The notes beneath the pieces are model-generated. The model made no database searches and was not told the DNA's origin. It saw nothing but the letters and a program-made list of their open reading frames with translations. From Kitasatospora griseola (GTDB taxonomy: Bacteria; Actinomycetota; Actinomycetes; Streptomycetales; Streptomycetaceae): a stretch of DNA of 39,176 nucleotides. This document shows, piece after piece, positions 31,486 through 39,176 of this stretch; position 1 is the stretch's first letter; the number at the start of each line of letters is the position of its first letter. A program made the position numbers and the translations under genes. The DNA is taken from contig NZ_BMRI01000004.1 in NCBI RefSeq assembly GCF_014648555.1, forward strand, positions 250,139-289,314. Direction: 5' to 3'.

Positions 31486-32130
31486 TCAGACCAGCTCGAC
31501 CGACTCGCCGACGTCCAGGGTCCGGTACGCCACCCCGCCGGTGCCGGGCCCCTGCGGGCCGAGCAGCCGCCCGTGCACGGCCCGGCCGGCCGGGCTGAGC
31601 GTCTCGTCGTGGATCGCCACCGCCTGCCGGGGCCGGGCGTCGCGCAGGTAGTCGACCAGTTCGCCGACCCGCAGCCAGGGCGCGCCGAGCGGCAGCAGCA
31701 GCGTGTCGACGGTGTCCGGCGGGACGGTCAGCGCGTCGCCCGGGTGGAACACCCGGCCGCCGAGCAGGAACCCGATGTTCGGGATCCGCTCGATGTCCGG
31801 GTGGATCTCCGCGTGCCACTCGCCGTGCACCGTCACCGGCAGCCCGTCCAGCTCGAACGCGTCGCCCTCGCCGACCACCGTCACCCGCGCCCCGATGCCC
31901 TCCAACTGCCGGGCCACCGAACGGTTGGTGTACACCCGCAGCCCCGGGTTCGCCTCGACGGCGGCCCGCACCTGCGGTTCGGTGAAGTGGTCGACGTGCT
32001 CGTGGGTGATCAGCAGGGCGCGCACGTCCCGCACCGCCTCGGGGCCGGTGAACATGCCGGGATCGATCAGCACCGCCCCTTCCGCGTGCTCGATCCGGAC
32101 GCAGGCATGGCCGAACTTCGTCAGTCGCAT
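31486..32130 (-). CDS. Metallo-beta-lactamase-fold hydrolase
   Basis: The 214-residue cytoplasmic protein begins MRLTKFGHACVRIEH and contains the metal motif H43-x-H45-x-D47-H48 (ITHEHVDHF). Later blocks GDAFELDGLPVTVHGEWHAEIHPDI and FLLGGRVFHPGDAL supply the remaining ligands, as in UlaG/UPF0173-like hydrolases. The substrate cannot be read from sequence. The start lacks a clear ribosome-binding site; a TAGGGT 6 nt before the ATG points to a leaderless transcript. It sits between two unrelated genes and seems to be a single-gene unit. Confidence 0.85.
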   Translation of the reverse strand: MRLTKFGHACVRIEHAEGAVLIDPGMFTGPEAVRDVRALLITHEHVDHFTEPQVRAAVEANPGLRVYTNRSVARQLEGIGARVTVVGEGDAFELDGLPVTVHGEWHAEIHPDIERIPNIGFLLGGRVFHPGDALTVPPDTVDTLLLPLGAPWLRVGELVDYLRDARPRQAVAIHDETLSPAGRAVHGRLLGPQGPGTGGVAYRTLDVGESVELV

Positions 32131-32136
32131 ACCGCC

Positions 32137-32142
32137 ACCCTA
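32137..32142 (-). promoter_or_regulatory. -10-like element of a possibly leaderless MBL-fold gene
   Basis: Minus-strand TAGGGT (TAnnnT) ends exactly 6 nt before the ATG, placing transcription start at the start codon. No -35 match is obvious. Confidence 0.35.
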
Positions 32143-32186
32143 GGGCCTGTCCGGCCGATCCCGCCGGGCGCACGACGCCGACGGTC

Positions 32187-34391
32187 CTAGGGCGTGCCCA
32201 CCAGTCCCGGCTCCTTCGGCAGCCGCGGTGCGGGCAGCTCCGCCGGACGCAGCGGCGGCAGTTCGACGTGCTCGCTCAGGCCGATGCGGCGGTGCAGGCG
32301 GCGCAGCGGGGCGGGCGCCCACCAGTTGAGGCGGCCGAACAGCGACATGGTGGCGGGCACCAGCAGGGTGCGCACCAGGGTGGCGTCCACGGCGACGGCG
32401 ACGGCCAGCGCGATGCCCATCTGCTTGACCATGAGCATCTGCCCGAAGGCGAACCCGGCGAACACGATCACCATCAGCAGCCCGGCCGAAGTGATGATCC
32501 GACCGCTGCGCTGCAGCCCCAGCTCCACCGACCGCAGACAGCCGTGGCCCTGGTCGTGCAGCTCCTTGATCCGGGACAGCAGGAACACCTCGTAGTCCAT
32601 CGACAGCCCGAACGCGAAGGCGAACACCAGCACCGGGATCACGGTCTCCAGGCCGCCGGTCGGGGTGAACCCGAGCAGCCCGCTGAAGTACCCGTGCTGG
32701 AACACCAGCGTCAGCGCCCCCAGCGACGCGCCCAACGACAGCACGTTCATCAGCAGCGCCTTCACCGGCAGCACCACCGACCCGGTCATCATGAACAGCA
32801 GCACCAGCGTCCCCGCCGCGACCAGCCCGACCGCCCACGGCCCGCGCGAGCCGAGCTCGTGCTGGAAGTCCACCAGCGACGCCGCGTCCCCCGTCACGTA
32901 CGTCTCCAGGCCGCCCCGGTGCTCGCGCAGCTCACCGACCACCCGCTTGGCCTCCGCCCCCTGCGGGTCGCCCTTCACCAGCACGTCCACGGTCTGCACC
33001 CCGTCCGACACGGGAGTGACGGCCCGCACCCCGGACACGCCCGGCAGCGATGCCACCACGCTGTCCGCGTAGTGCTGCGCCTGCTGCGGCGTCCCCTCGA
33101 CCACCACCTGCACCGGGGCCGGAGCCTGCGCCGGGAAACGTTCCTGCACGGCCTCGGCGACCTGCCGGGACGCGAAACTCTTCGGCAGCACATCGGCGCC
33201 CGAGATGCGGAAGTGCGAACCCAGGAACGGCGCCCCCGCCGCGAGCAGCAGCGTCACGCACGCCAGCATCACCGGCACCGCCCGCCGCTGCACCCGGCGC
33301 ACCGTCCGCGAGAAGAACCCCTCGTCCGGGACGGGCGCGCTCGGCGCCTTGATCCGCCGCCCCATGAACCCCAGCAGCGCCGGCACCAGTGTCAGCGCCG
33401 CCGCCACCGCGATCACCACCACGCTCACCCCCGCCGCGGCGACCGCCCGGAACACCGGGCTGGTGAACACGAACAGACCGCTCAGCGCCACCGCCACCGT
33501 CAGCCCCGAGAACGCCACCGTCCGACCGGCCGTCGCCGACGTCCGCTCCACCGCCTGCGCGATCGTCGCGCCCAGACCGCGCTCCTCCCGGAACCGGTTC
33601 ACCATCAGCAACGCGTAGTCGATCGACAGCCCCAGCCCGAGCACCGTCGCGATCGGCAGCACGCTGGTGTCGATGTCCATGATCCGGCTGAACCCGAACA
33701 TCGCCAGCAACGCCCCGCCCACCGAGGCCACCGCCCCGATCCCCGGCAGCCCCGCCGCGGCCAGCCCGCCGAACACCAGCACCATCACGATCAGAGTGAG
33801 CGGCAGCGTCACGATCTCCCCGAACCGGGTGTCCCGCGCCGTCTGGTCCTTCACCTCCTGCTGCAGCACCGGATCCCCGCCCACCACCGTGTGCGCCCCG
33901 TCCGCGGTGATCTGCTCCAGCCGGTCCGTCACGGCCTTGAGCTGCTTCGCCGACGCCCCGTCCGCGATCCGCACGTTCACCAGCGACGCCCGGCCGTCAC
34001 CCGCGCTCAGCTGGCCCCCGGTCGAGTACGTGTCCGCCACCGAGACCACCCCCGGCAGCTTCGCCACCTCGGAACTCGCCCGCTGAACAGCCGCCTTGAC
34101 CCCCTCGCTCCCCACCGGCGCCCCGTCGACCACCGCCGTCACCGTGCCCTGCACCGGATCCGCCGCCTGCACGACCGCCACACCCCGCGCCGATTCCGAC
34201 CCCCCGCCCCCCGTCCCCGCCACCGACCCCTCGAACACCCGCCCGCCGATCAGCACCCCCACCGCGAGCACGACCGCCCAGAACCCCAACACCCAACGCC
34301 GATACCGAAAACACACTCGCCCAAGCCCGGCCAACCGACCGTGAACCTGGAAAACCTGGACCTCTGCTGCGGTGGAGCACGAGCTGCGCAT
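32187..34391 (-). CDS. MMPL/RND family transporter
   Basis: This 734-residue inner-membrane exporter has helix 1 at about residues 34-52 (VLGFWAVVLAVGVLIGG) and two Asp-Tyr relay segments: LGLSIDYALLMVNRFREE and FGLSMDYEVFLLSRIKEL. The large domains between them are Val/Gly-rich with a degenerate internal repeat, as expected. The tail after residue 700 is Pro/Leu-rich. The ATG has GAAAGG about 9 nt upstream. A promoter-like pair with a palindrome in its spacer lies about 55-85 bp upstream. The rpsA terminator isolates it from upstream genes. Cargo unknown. Confidence 0.88.
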   Translation of the reverse strand: MRSSCSTAAEVQVFQVHGRLAGLGRVCFRYRRWVLGFWAVVLAVGVLIGGRVFEGSVAGTGGGGSESARGVAVVQAADPVQGTVTAVVDGAPVGSEGVKAAVQRASSEVAKLPGVVSVADTYSTGGQLSAGDGRASLVNVRIADGASAKQLKAVTDRLEQITADGAHTVVGGDPVLQQEVKDQTARDTRFGEIVTLPLTLIVMVLVFGGLAAAGLPGIGAVASVGGALLAMFGFSRIMDIDTSVLPIATVLGLGLSIDYALLMVNRFREERGLGATIAQAVERTSATAGRTVAFSGLTVAVALSGLFVFTSPVFRAVAAAGVSVVVIAVAAALTLVPALLGFMGRRIKAPSAPVPDEGFFSRTVRRVQRRAVPVMLACVTLLLAAGAPFLGSHFRISGADVLPKSFASRQVAEAVQERFPAQAPAPVQVVVEGTPQQAQHYADSVVASLPGVSGVRAVTPVSDGVQTVDVLVKGDPQGAEAKRVVGELREHRGGLETYVTGDAASLVDFQHELGSRGPWAVGLVAAGTLVLLFMMTGSVVLPVKALLMNVLSLGASLGALTLVFQHGYFSGLLGFTPTGGLETVIPVLVFAFAFGLSMDYEVFLLSRIKELHDQGHGCLRSVELGLQRSGRIITSAGLLMVIVFAGFAFGQMLMVKQMGIALAVAVAVDATLVRTLLVPATMSLFGRLNWWAPAPLRRLHRRIGLSEHVELPPLRPAELPAPRLPKEPGLVGTP

Positions 34392-34681
34392 GCGGGGAGC
34401 CTTTCGGACAACTCACCCCAAGGTATGCGTCACGCCGCGAACGTCCTATAGCCGGACGATGAGCCTCATCTCACAATTCCCTTCACATAAACGCCACTTA
34501 AGCTCCTCAGAAGGACACGCACCGCCTCGGAACGAGACGAGGGGGTGGGAGCGCCGCGCGAAGCGGACAGCTCGGGCGACGTCCGGCGCCCCCGCCCGGG
34601 CGAGCTCAGCCGGTAGCACGCGTGGCACACCTCACCCGGCCCCGCGCAGCGTCCCCCATTGGCGCGCGGGCACAAAAACAA
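34392..34681. other. Intergenic region between rpsA terminator and MMPL gene
   Basis: About 290 bp with no convincing gene. It contains the MMPL promoter candidate (separate entry), an AT-rich patch (34470-34510) unusual for this DNA, and the 34671-34681 A-rich tract that is the U-tract of the rpsA terminator on the minus strand. Confidence 0.45.
34445..34476 (-). promoter_or_regulatory. Candidate promoter and operator of the MMPL gene
   Basis: On the minus strand TTGTGA (34471-34476) and TATAGG (34445-34450) lie 20 bp apart, and the spacer contains the perfect palindrome GATGAG-C-CTCATC (34458-34470). A regulator bound there would control the exporter; the long spacing suggests the promoter needs help. 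The leader would be about 45 nt. Confidence 0.4.
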
Positions 34682-34717
34682 GGACCCTCTGCCCAGGAAA
34701 GCCTGGGCAGGGGGTCC
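34671..34717 (-). terminator. Intrinsic terminator of rpsA
   Basis: The arms 34682-34697 and 34702-34717 pair over 16 bp with one G-U type mismatch around a 4-nt loop. On the minus strand the stem is followed by TTGTTTTTGTG (34671-34681), a true U-tract, rare in this GC-rich window. It begins 32 bp after the rpsA stop. Confidence 0.85.
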
Positions 34718-34748
34718 CTACGTGAGTCAACTACTCAGCGAGAGCGAT

Positions 34749-36239
34749 TCAGCTCTGGCCGCCGGCCAGCTTCTCGCGCAGAGCAGCCAGCGCCTCGTCC
34801 GAGGCAAGCGCGCCGGAGCCCTCGTCGCTGCTGGAGGAGTACGAGCCGCCACCGGACACCGGGGCCTCCTCGCCGGCCTCGGCGGCAGCAGCCGCGTCCG
34901 CCTCGCGGGACTTGATGACCTGGGCCTGGTGCTGCTCGAAGCGGGCCTGGGCCTCGGCGTACTGCCGCTCCCACTCCTCGCGCTGCTTCTCGAAGCCGGG
35001 CAGCCAGTCGTTCGCCTCGGGGTCGAAGCCCTCCGGGTAGATGTAGTTGCCCTGGTCGTCGTAGGACGCGGCCATGCCGTACAGGGTCGGGTCGAACTCG
35101 ACCGACGCCGGGTCGGCACCGAGGGACTCGTTGGCCTGCTTCAGCGAGAGGCTGATGCGACGACGCTCGAGGTCGATGTCGATGACCTTGACGAAGATCT
35201 CGTCGCCGACCTGGACGACCTGCTCCGGGATCTCGACGTGGCGCTCGGCCAGCTCGGAGATGTGGACCAGGCCCTCGATGCCCTCGTCCACGCGGACGAA
35301 CGCACCGAACGGAACCAGCTTGGTGACCTTACCCGGCACGACCTGGGAGATCTGGTGCGTGCGGGCGAACTGCTGCCACGGGTCCTCCTGGGTCGCCTTC
35401 AGCGACAGGGAGACGCGCTCGCGGTCCATGTCAACGTCGAGAACCTCGACGGTGACCTCCTGGCCGACCTCGACAACCTCGTTCGGGTGGTCGATGTGCT
35501 TCCAGGACAGCTCGGAGACGTGCACCAGACCGTCGACGCCGCCGAGGTCGACGAACGCACCGAAGTTGACGATCGAGGAGACGACGCCGGAGCGGACCTG
35601 ACCCTTCTGCAGGGTGGTGAGGAACGTCTGGCGAACCTCGCTCTGGGTCTGCTCGAGCCAGGCACGGCGGGACAGGACCACGTTGTTGCGGTTCTTGTCC
35701 AGCTCGATGATCTTCGCCTCGAGCTCCTTGCCCACGTAGGGCTGGAGGTCGCGGACGCGACGCATCTCGACCAGCGAGGCCGGGAGGAAGCCGCGGAGGC
35801 CGATGTCGAGGATGAGACCACCCTTGACGACCTCGATGACGGTACCGGTGACGATGCCGTCCTCTTCCTTGATCTTCTCGATCGTGCCCCAGGCGCGCTC
35901 GTACTGCGCACGCTTCTTGGACAGGATCAGGCGACCCTCCTTGTCCTCCTTCTGGAGAACCAGGGCCTCGATGTTGTCGCCGACAGCGACAACCTCGTGG
36001 GGGTCGACGTCGTGCTTGATCGAGAGCTCGCGGGACGGGATGACACCCTCGGTCTTGTAACCGATGTCGAGGAGCACCTCGTCACGGTCGACCTTCACGA
36101 TGACGCCCTCAACGATGTCGCCGTCGTTGAAGTACTTGATGGTCTCGTCGATGGCGGCGAGGAAGGCCTCGGCGTCGCCGATGTCGTTGACCGCAACCTG
36201 CGGGGTGGTGCTGACAGAGGTGTCGGTGGGGCTCGTCAT
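34749..36239 (-). CDS. rpsA: 30S ribosomal protein S1
   Basis: This 496-residue protein helps the 30S subunit bind mRNA. Four S1 domains occupy about residues 40-110, 127-195, 212-281 and 298-367, with the last three ending in the family's SLK/SRR blocks. The C-terminal 130 residues are a charged helix (QREEWERQYAEAQARFEQHQ) and an acidic Ser/Gly tail, as in other actinomycete S1 proteins. The E. coli form has six S1 domains; four is the actinomycete norm. The ATG has GGAG about 11 nt upstream. It has a strong promoter about 215 bp upstream, a leader of about 210 nt and a U-tract terminator, so it is a single-gene unit with coaE further downstream. Confidence 0.96.
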   Translation of the reverse strand: MTSPTDTSVSTTPQVAVNDIGDAEAFLAAIDETIKYFNDGDIVEGVIVKVDRDEVLLDIGYKTEGVIPSRELSIKHDVDPHEVVAVGDNIEALVLQKEDKEGRLILSKKRAQYERAWGTIEKIKEEDGIVTGTVIEVVKGGLILDIGLRGFLPASLVEMRRVRDLQPYVGKELEAKIIELDKNRNNVVLSRRAWLEQTQSEVRQTFLTTLQKGQVRSGVVSSIVNFGAFVDLGGVDGLVHVSELSWKHIDHPNEVVEVGQEVTVEVLDVDMDRERVSLSLKATQEDPWQQFARTHQISQVVPGKVTKLVPFGAFVRVDEGIEGLVHISELAERHVEIPEQVVQVGDEIFVKVIDIDLERRRISLSLKQANESLGADPASVEFDPTLYGMAASYDDQGNYIYPEGFDPEANDWLPGFEKQREEWERQYAEAQARFEQHQAQVIKSREADAAAAAEAGEEAPVSGGGSYSSSSDEGSGALASDEALAALREKLAGGQS

Positions 36240-36321
36240 TAGGAAAAGGGCTCCGGTACGGACATGAAGTCGTAGTAATGCCACGCGGAGGGCCCTGATC
36301 GCTCCCACCGAAAGCCGTACA

Positions 36322-36336
36322 GGCCGGAAAACGGCC
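36322..36336 (-). promoter_or_regulatory. Hairpin in the rpsA leader
   Basis: GGCCG-GAAAA-CGGCC forms a 5-bp stem with a 5-nt loop in the middle of the approximately 210-nt leader. Such leaders allow autoregulation by S1 in other bacteria; here this is only a possibility. Confidence 0.35.
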
Positions 36337-36453
36337 ACCGAATCGATTCCACCAACCGGAATCCCGATGCCCGTCTGACGACCGTTGGGGTCTTCGACAG
36401 ATGCGAGCGCGACCTGCTCCGTCCGAGGCGCGCAGGCCCGCAGCGCAACTTGT

Positions 36454-36482
36454 AGCATACGGGGACACCCGGACACGGTCAA
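36454..36482 (-). promoter_or_regulatory. HrdB-type promoter of rpsA
   Basis: Minus-strand TTGACC (36477-36482) and TATGCT (36454-36459) are separated by exactly 17 bp, the best sigma-70-like promoter in the window. The transcription start should be near 36447, giving a leader of about 210 nt to the rpsA ATG. Confidence 0.8.
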
Positions 36483-36662
36483 TGCCGAAGGCGGCAAGAC
36501 CGGTAGAGGCCGGGACGGATCAGGCCATATCCTCCGAAGGCACACCTCGCGGCGGCTCGAACACCGGCCCTACCCCGGATGCCACGGCCCGACCCGGTCC
36601 CGCAAAGGACCGACTCCGCGGCAGTGGCGCTTCCGCATCCCATACCTTACGTGACGGATTCC

Positions 36663-37577
36663 ATGACCCACTCCACCACCCCCGGCCCCGACGCGTCCCG
36701 CGACTACGACCCCGCCGAGTACGACGTCCCGAGCGCCTACCGCACCGACGCCGAGCCGGACGACGACGACGGCGACGAGGCGCTCCGGCGGGAGGCCGGG
36801 GAGGTGGAATCGAGCCGGGCGAGTCGGCACTGGTGGGACCGGAACGCGGACGACTACCAGGACGAGCACGGGGAGTTCCTGGGGGACGACCGGTTCACCT
36901 GGTGTCCGGAGGGGGTGGACGAGGCCGAGGTGCGGCTGCTCGGTGAGCCGGCGGCGCTGAAGGGCGCGGATGTGCTGGAGATCGGGTCGGGCGCGGCGCA
37001 GTGCTCGCGCTGGCTGGCGGCGCAGGGCGCCCGGCCGGTGGCGCTGGACATCTCGTACCGGCAGTTGCAGCACTCGCGGCGGATCGATCTGGGCCGCGGC
37101 CTGGAGCCGGTCGCGGTGGTGCAGGCGGACGCGGCCACGCTGCCGTTCGCGGACGGCTCGTTCGACCACGCGTGTTCGGCGTACGGCGCGGTGCCGTTCA
37201 GCGCGGACACCTCGCGGCTGATGCGCGAGGTGCACCGGGTGCTGCGACCGGGCGGGCGGTGGGTGTTCTCGGTGACGCACCCGATCCGCTGGGCGTTCCC
37301 CGACGAGCCGGGCGAGGAGGGCCTGACGGCGTCGTCGTCGTACTTCGACCGGACGCCGTACGTGGAGCAGGACGAGCAGGGCGTGGCGACGTACGTCGAG
37401 CACCACCGGACGCTGGGCGACCGGGTGCGGGAGCTGGTCGGGGCCGGGTTCGTGCTGCTCGACCTGATCGAGCCGGAGTGGCCGGAGGAGCTGGAGCAGG
37501 AGTGGGGCGGCTGGAGCCCGCTGCGCGGCCGACACATCCCCGGGACGGCGATCTTCGTCGCCCGCCGGGACGGCTGA
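36663..37577 (+). CDS. Class I SAM-dependent methyltransferase
   Basis: The 304-residue protein has an acidic N-terminal tail (residues 1-50, with DDDDGDE), then WWDRNADDYQDEHG and the SAM-binding motif LEIGSGAAQCSRWLA (E106 to G110). A strand ending in LD (acidic motif II) and LPFADGSFDHACSAYGAVPF (motif IV) follow, as in UbiE/UbiG-type enzymes. The methyl acceptor is unknown. I chose the ATG at 36663; a GTG 12 bp earlier is also possible, and neither has a good ribosome-binding site. It is divergent from rpsA and ends 2 bp before the hrpB start, so the two are cotranscribed. Confidence 0.8.
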   Translation: MTHSTTPGPDASRDYDPAEYDVPSAYRTDAEPDDDDGDEALRREAGEVESSRASRHWWDRNADDYQDEHGEFLGDDRFTWCPEGVDEAEVRLLGEPAALKGADVLEIGSGAAQCSRWLAAQGARPVALDISYRQLQHSRRIDLGRGLEPVAVVQADAATLPFADGSFDHACSAYGAVPFSADTSRLMREVHRVLRPGGRWVFSVTHPIRWAFPDEPGEEGLTASSSYFDRTPYVEQDEQGVATYVEHHRTLGDRVRELVGAGFVLLDLIEPEWPEELEQEWGGWSPLRGRHIPGTAIFVARRDG

Positions 37578-37579
37578 CG

Positions 37580-39176
37580 GTGCGCACCGGGGGGCTCGAA
37601 CTGCCGGTCCGCACTGCGCTGCCCGGGTTGGCCGAGGCGTTGGAGGGGCACGGCGCGGCGGTGCTGTCCGCGCCGCCCGGCACCGGAAAGACGACGCTGG
37701 TGCCACTCGCGCTGGCGGGCCTGCTGGAAGCTTTCCCCGGTCCGCCGCGCCGGGTGCTGGTCGCCGAGCCGCGGCGGCTGGCGGTGCGGGCCGCCGCCCG
37801 CCGGATGGCCTGGCTGCTGGGCGAGAATGTCGGCGGCCGGGTCGGGTTCACGGTGCGCGGCGAGCGCCGGGTCGGCCCGGACACCCGGGTCGAGGTGGTC
37901 ACCACCGGCGTCCTGCTGCAGCGTCTGCAGCGCGACCCCGAGCTGCCGGGCGTGGACACCGTGGTGCTCGACGAGTGCCACGAGCGGCACCTGGACGCGG
38001 ACACCGCGCTGGCGTTCCTGCTGGACGTCCGGGCAGCGCTCCGCCCGGAGCTGCGGCTGCTGCTGGCCTCGGCCACCGCTGACACCGACGCCTGGGCCGA
38101 GTTGCTGGACGGCGCGCCGGTGGTGGCCGCCGAGGGCGTGTCGCACCCGGTGGAGGCGGTGTGGGCGCCGCCGCCGGGCACCGTCCGGCCGCCGCACGGG
38201 ACGCGGGTCGATCCCGCGCTGCTGGAGCACGTCGCGGCGACGGTCCGCCGGGCGCTCGCCGAGCGGGACGGGGACGTGCTGTGCTTCCTGCCGGGCGTGG
38301 GCGAGATCGCCCGAGTGGCCGGGCAGCTGGACGGCGTCGAGGTGCTGCAGCTGCACGGGCAGGCCCCGCAGGCGGTGCAGGACGCGGCGCTGGCGGCCGG
38401 GCAGCGGTGGCGGGTGGTGCTGGCCACCTCGGTCGCCGAGTCCTCGCTGACGGTGCCGGGCGTGCGGGTGGTGGTCGACTCCGGGCTGACCCGAGAGCCG
38501 CGCACCGACCACGCCCGCGGCCTGTCGGGGCTGGTCACCGTCCGCACCTCGCTGGCCGCCGCCCGGCAGCGGGCCGGCCGGGCCGGGCGGGAGGCTCCCG
38601 GCACGGTGTACCGGTGCTGGGCGGAGGTGGAGGACGCCCTCGCGGCGCGCTTCCCGACGCCCGAGATCGCGCTCGCCGACCTGACGTCGTTCGCCCTCCA
38701 GGCCGCCTGCTGGGGCGACCCGGACGCCACCGGCCTCGCCCTCCCCGACCCGCCGCCCGCCGGGGCGATGGCCGCCGCCCGCACCACGCTGCGCGCGCTG
38801 GACGCGGTGGACGCCGATGGCCGCCCCACCGACCGCGGCCGGGCGATCGCCCGCACCGGCCTGCACCCCCGGTTGGCCCGCGCGCTGCTGGACGGCGCCG
38901 CGGCGGTGGGCTCCCGGCGCGCGGCCGAGGTGGTCGCGCTGCTCTCCGAGGAGCCGCCGCGCGCGCTCGGCGACGACCTGGCCCACATCTGGCGCACCGT
39001 CAGGCAGGGCAACGACCCGTACGCGCGCCGCTGGAAGGACGAGACCCGCCGACTGGAACAGCAGATCGACAGATCGTCAGGTGGATCCGCGGAGCCGCAT
39101 GCGGCCGTCGGCCTGGTGGTCGGCCTGGCGTACCCGGAGCGGCTCGCCAAGGCCCGCGGGGGCAGCGAGGGCGGCG
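37580..39176 (+). CDS. hrpB: ATP-dependent helicase HrpB, N-terminal part
   Basis: The gene runs off the right edge; 532 residues are visible of a family usually about 800-850 long. It is a DExH-box helicase of the HrpA/HrpB group: Walker A GTGKT (34-38), AEPRRLAVRAAA (motif Ia), DECHERH with D131-E-C-H134 (motif II), SATAD (motif III), ATSVAESSLTVPGV (motif V) and QRAGRAGR (motif VI). It then enters the helical region (ALQAACWGDPDATGLALP). The GTG start follows the methyltransferase stop by 2 bp. HrpB is involved in RNA unwinding; its role in streptomycetes is not well defined. Confidence 0.9.
   Translation, partial: MRTGGLELPVRTALPGLAEALEGHGAAVLSAPPGTGKTTLVPLALAGLLEAFPGPPRRVLVAEPRRLAVRAAARRMAWLLGENVGGRVGFTVRGERRVGPDTRVEVVTTGVLLQRLQRDPELPGVDTVVLDECHERHLDADTALAFLLDVRAALRPELRLLLASATADTDAWAELLDGAPVVAAEGVSHPVEAVWAPPPGTVRPPHGTRVDPALLEHVAATVRRALAERDGDVLCFLPGVGEIARVAGQLDGVEVLQLHGQAPQAVQDAALAAGQRWRVVLATSVAESSLTVPGVRVVVDSGLTREPRTDHARGLSGLVTVRTSLAAARQRAGRAGREAPGTVYRCWAEVEDALAARFPTPEIALADLTSFALQAACWGDPDATGLALPDPPPAGAMAAARTTLRALDAVDADGRPTDRGRAIARTGLHPRLARALLDGAAAVGSRRAAEVVALLSEEPPRALGDDLAHIWRTVRQGNDPYARRWKDETRRLEQQIDRSSGGSAEPHAAVGLVVGLAYPERLAKARGGSEGG

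Noticed and set aside
34593..34630. tRNA-like 5' segment (GAGCTCAGCCGGTAGCACG) upstream of the MMPL gene
   Set aside because: It resembles a tRNA D-arm, but there is no anticodon arm, no T-arm GGTTCGA motif and no acceptor pairing within 60-90 bp.
1..39176. CRISPR arrays, insertion sequences, prophage or integrase genes
   Set aside because: No regularly spaced repeats, transposase DDE motifs, integrase signatures or phage structural genes were seen.

Overview
The window looks like chromosomal DNA from a streptomycete (Streptomyces or Kitasatospora). Base composition is very GC-rich with strong third-position GC bias. Family-specific genes support the placement: an SAV_2148-type HEPN protein, an SAV2177/DUF574-type methyltransferase, a SoxR with the Fe-S cysteine motif, and the rpsA / methyltransferase / coaE neighbourhood. 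I see no prophage, insertion sequence, CRISPR array, rRNA or tRNA gene. Both window edges cut a gene: a sirohydrochlorin-chelatase-like gene on the left and hrpB on the right.

Region 1 (1-3.2 kb) holds the tail of a CbiX-like chelatase and a minus-strand cassette. That cassette has an EspC-like helical protein with a YxxxD motif, a translationally coupled WXG protein and a PH-like protein, which together resemble substrates and an accessory of a type VII secretion system. A HEAT-like hypothetical gene and a divergent marR follow. Region 2 (3.6-6.1 kb) is a cold-shock protein followed by a DEAD-box RNA helicase, bounded by very strong perfect hairpins. Region 3 (6.1-13.1 kb) has two divergent MMPL/RND exporters, a phosphotransferase and a lipid-anchored NodB polysaccharide deacetylase. 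Region 4 (13.2-16.7 kb) looks like nucleic-acid biology: a protein ending in two S1 domains that resemble domains 3-4 of the local ribosomal protein S1, a DEDDh exonuclease, and a HEPN protein with a C-terminal PLD-like region.

Region 5 (17.1-23.4 kb) is glgX-treY-treZ, which turns glycogen into trehalose. Convergent to it is a split transketolase (two genes) transcribed divergently from soxR. The 65-bp soxR/transketolase gap has a SoxR-box-like palindrome inside a 19-bp spacer promoter, whose predicted start is at or next to the transketolase ATG. Region 6 (25.8-34.4 kb) carries a DUF574 methyltransferase, a sulfurtransferase, two more MMPL exporters, coaE, a phosphodiesterase-type enzyme and a metallo-beta-lactamase-fold protein. 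Region 7 (34.7-39.2 kb) has rpsA with a clear HrdB-type promoter and a U-tract terminator, then a methyltransferase and the start of hrpB.

The most interesting parts are: (i) the HEPN/PLD-like plus DEDDh exonuclease pair, with a stem next to the exonuclease ribosome-binding site; (ii) the putative SoxR-controlled leaderless split transketolase; (iii) the small type VII secretion cassette with a possible bipartite export signal; and (iv) the S1-domain protein apparently built on a piece of rpsA. All functional calls come from reading motifs and gene order. No database search was possible.
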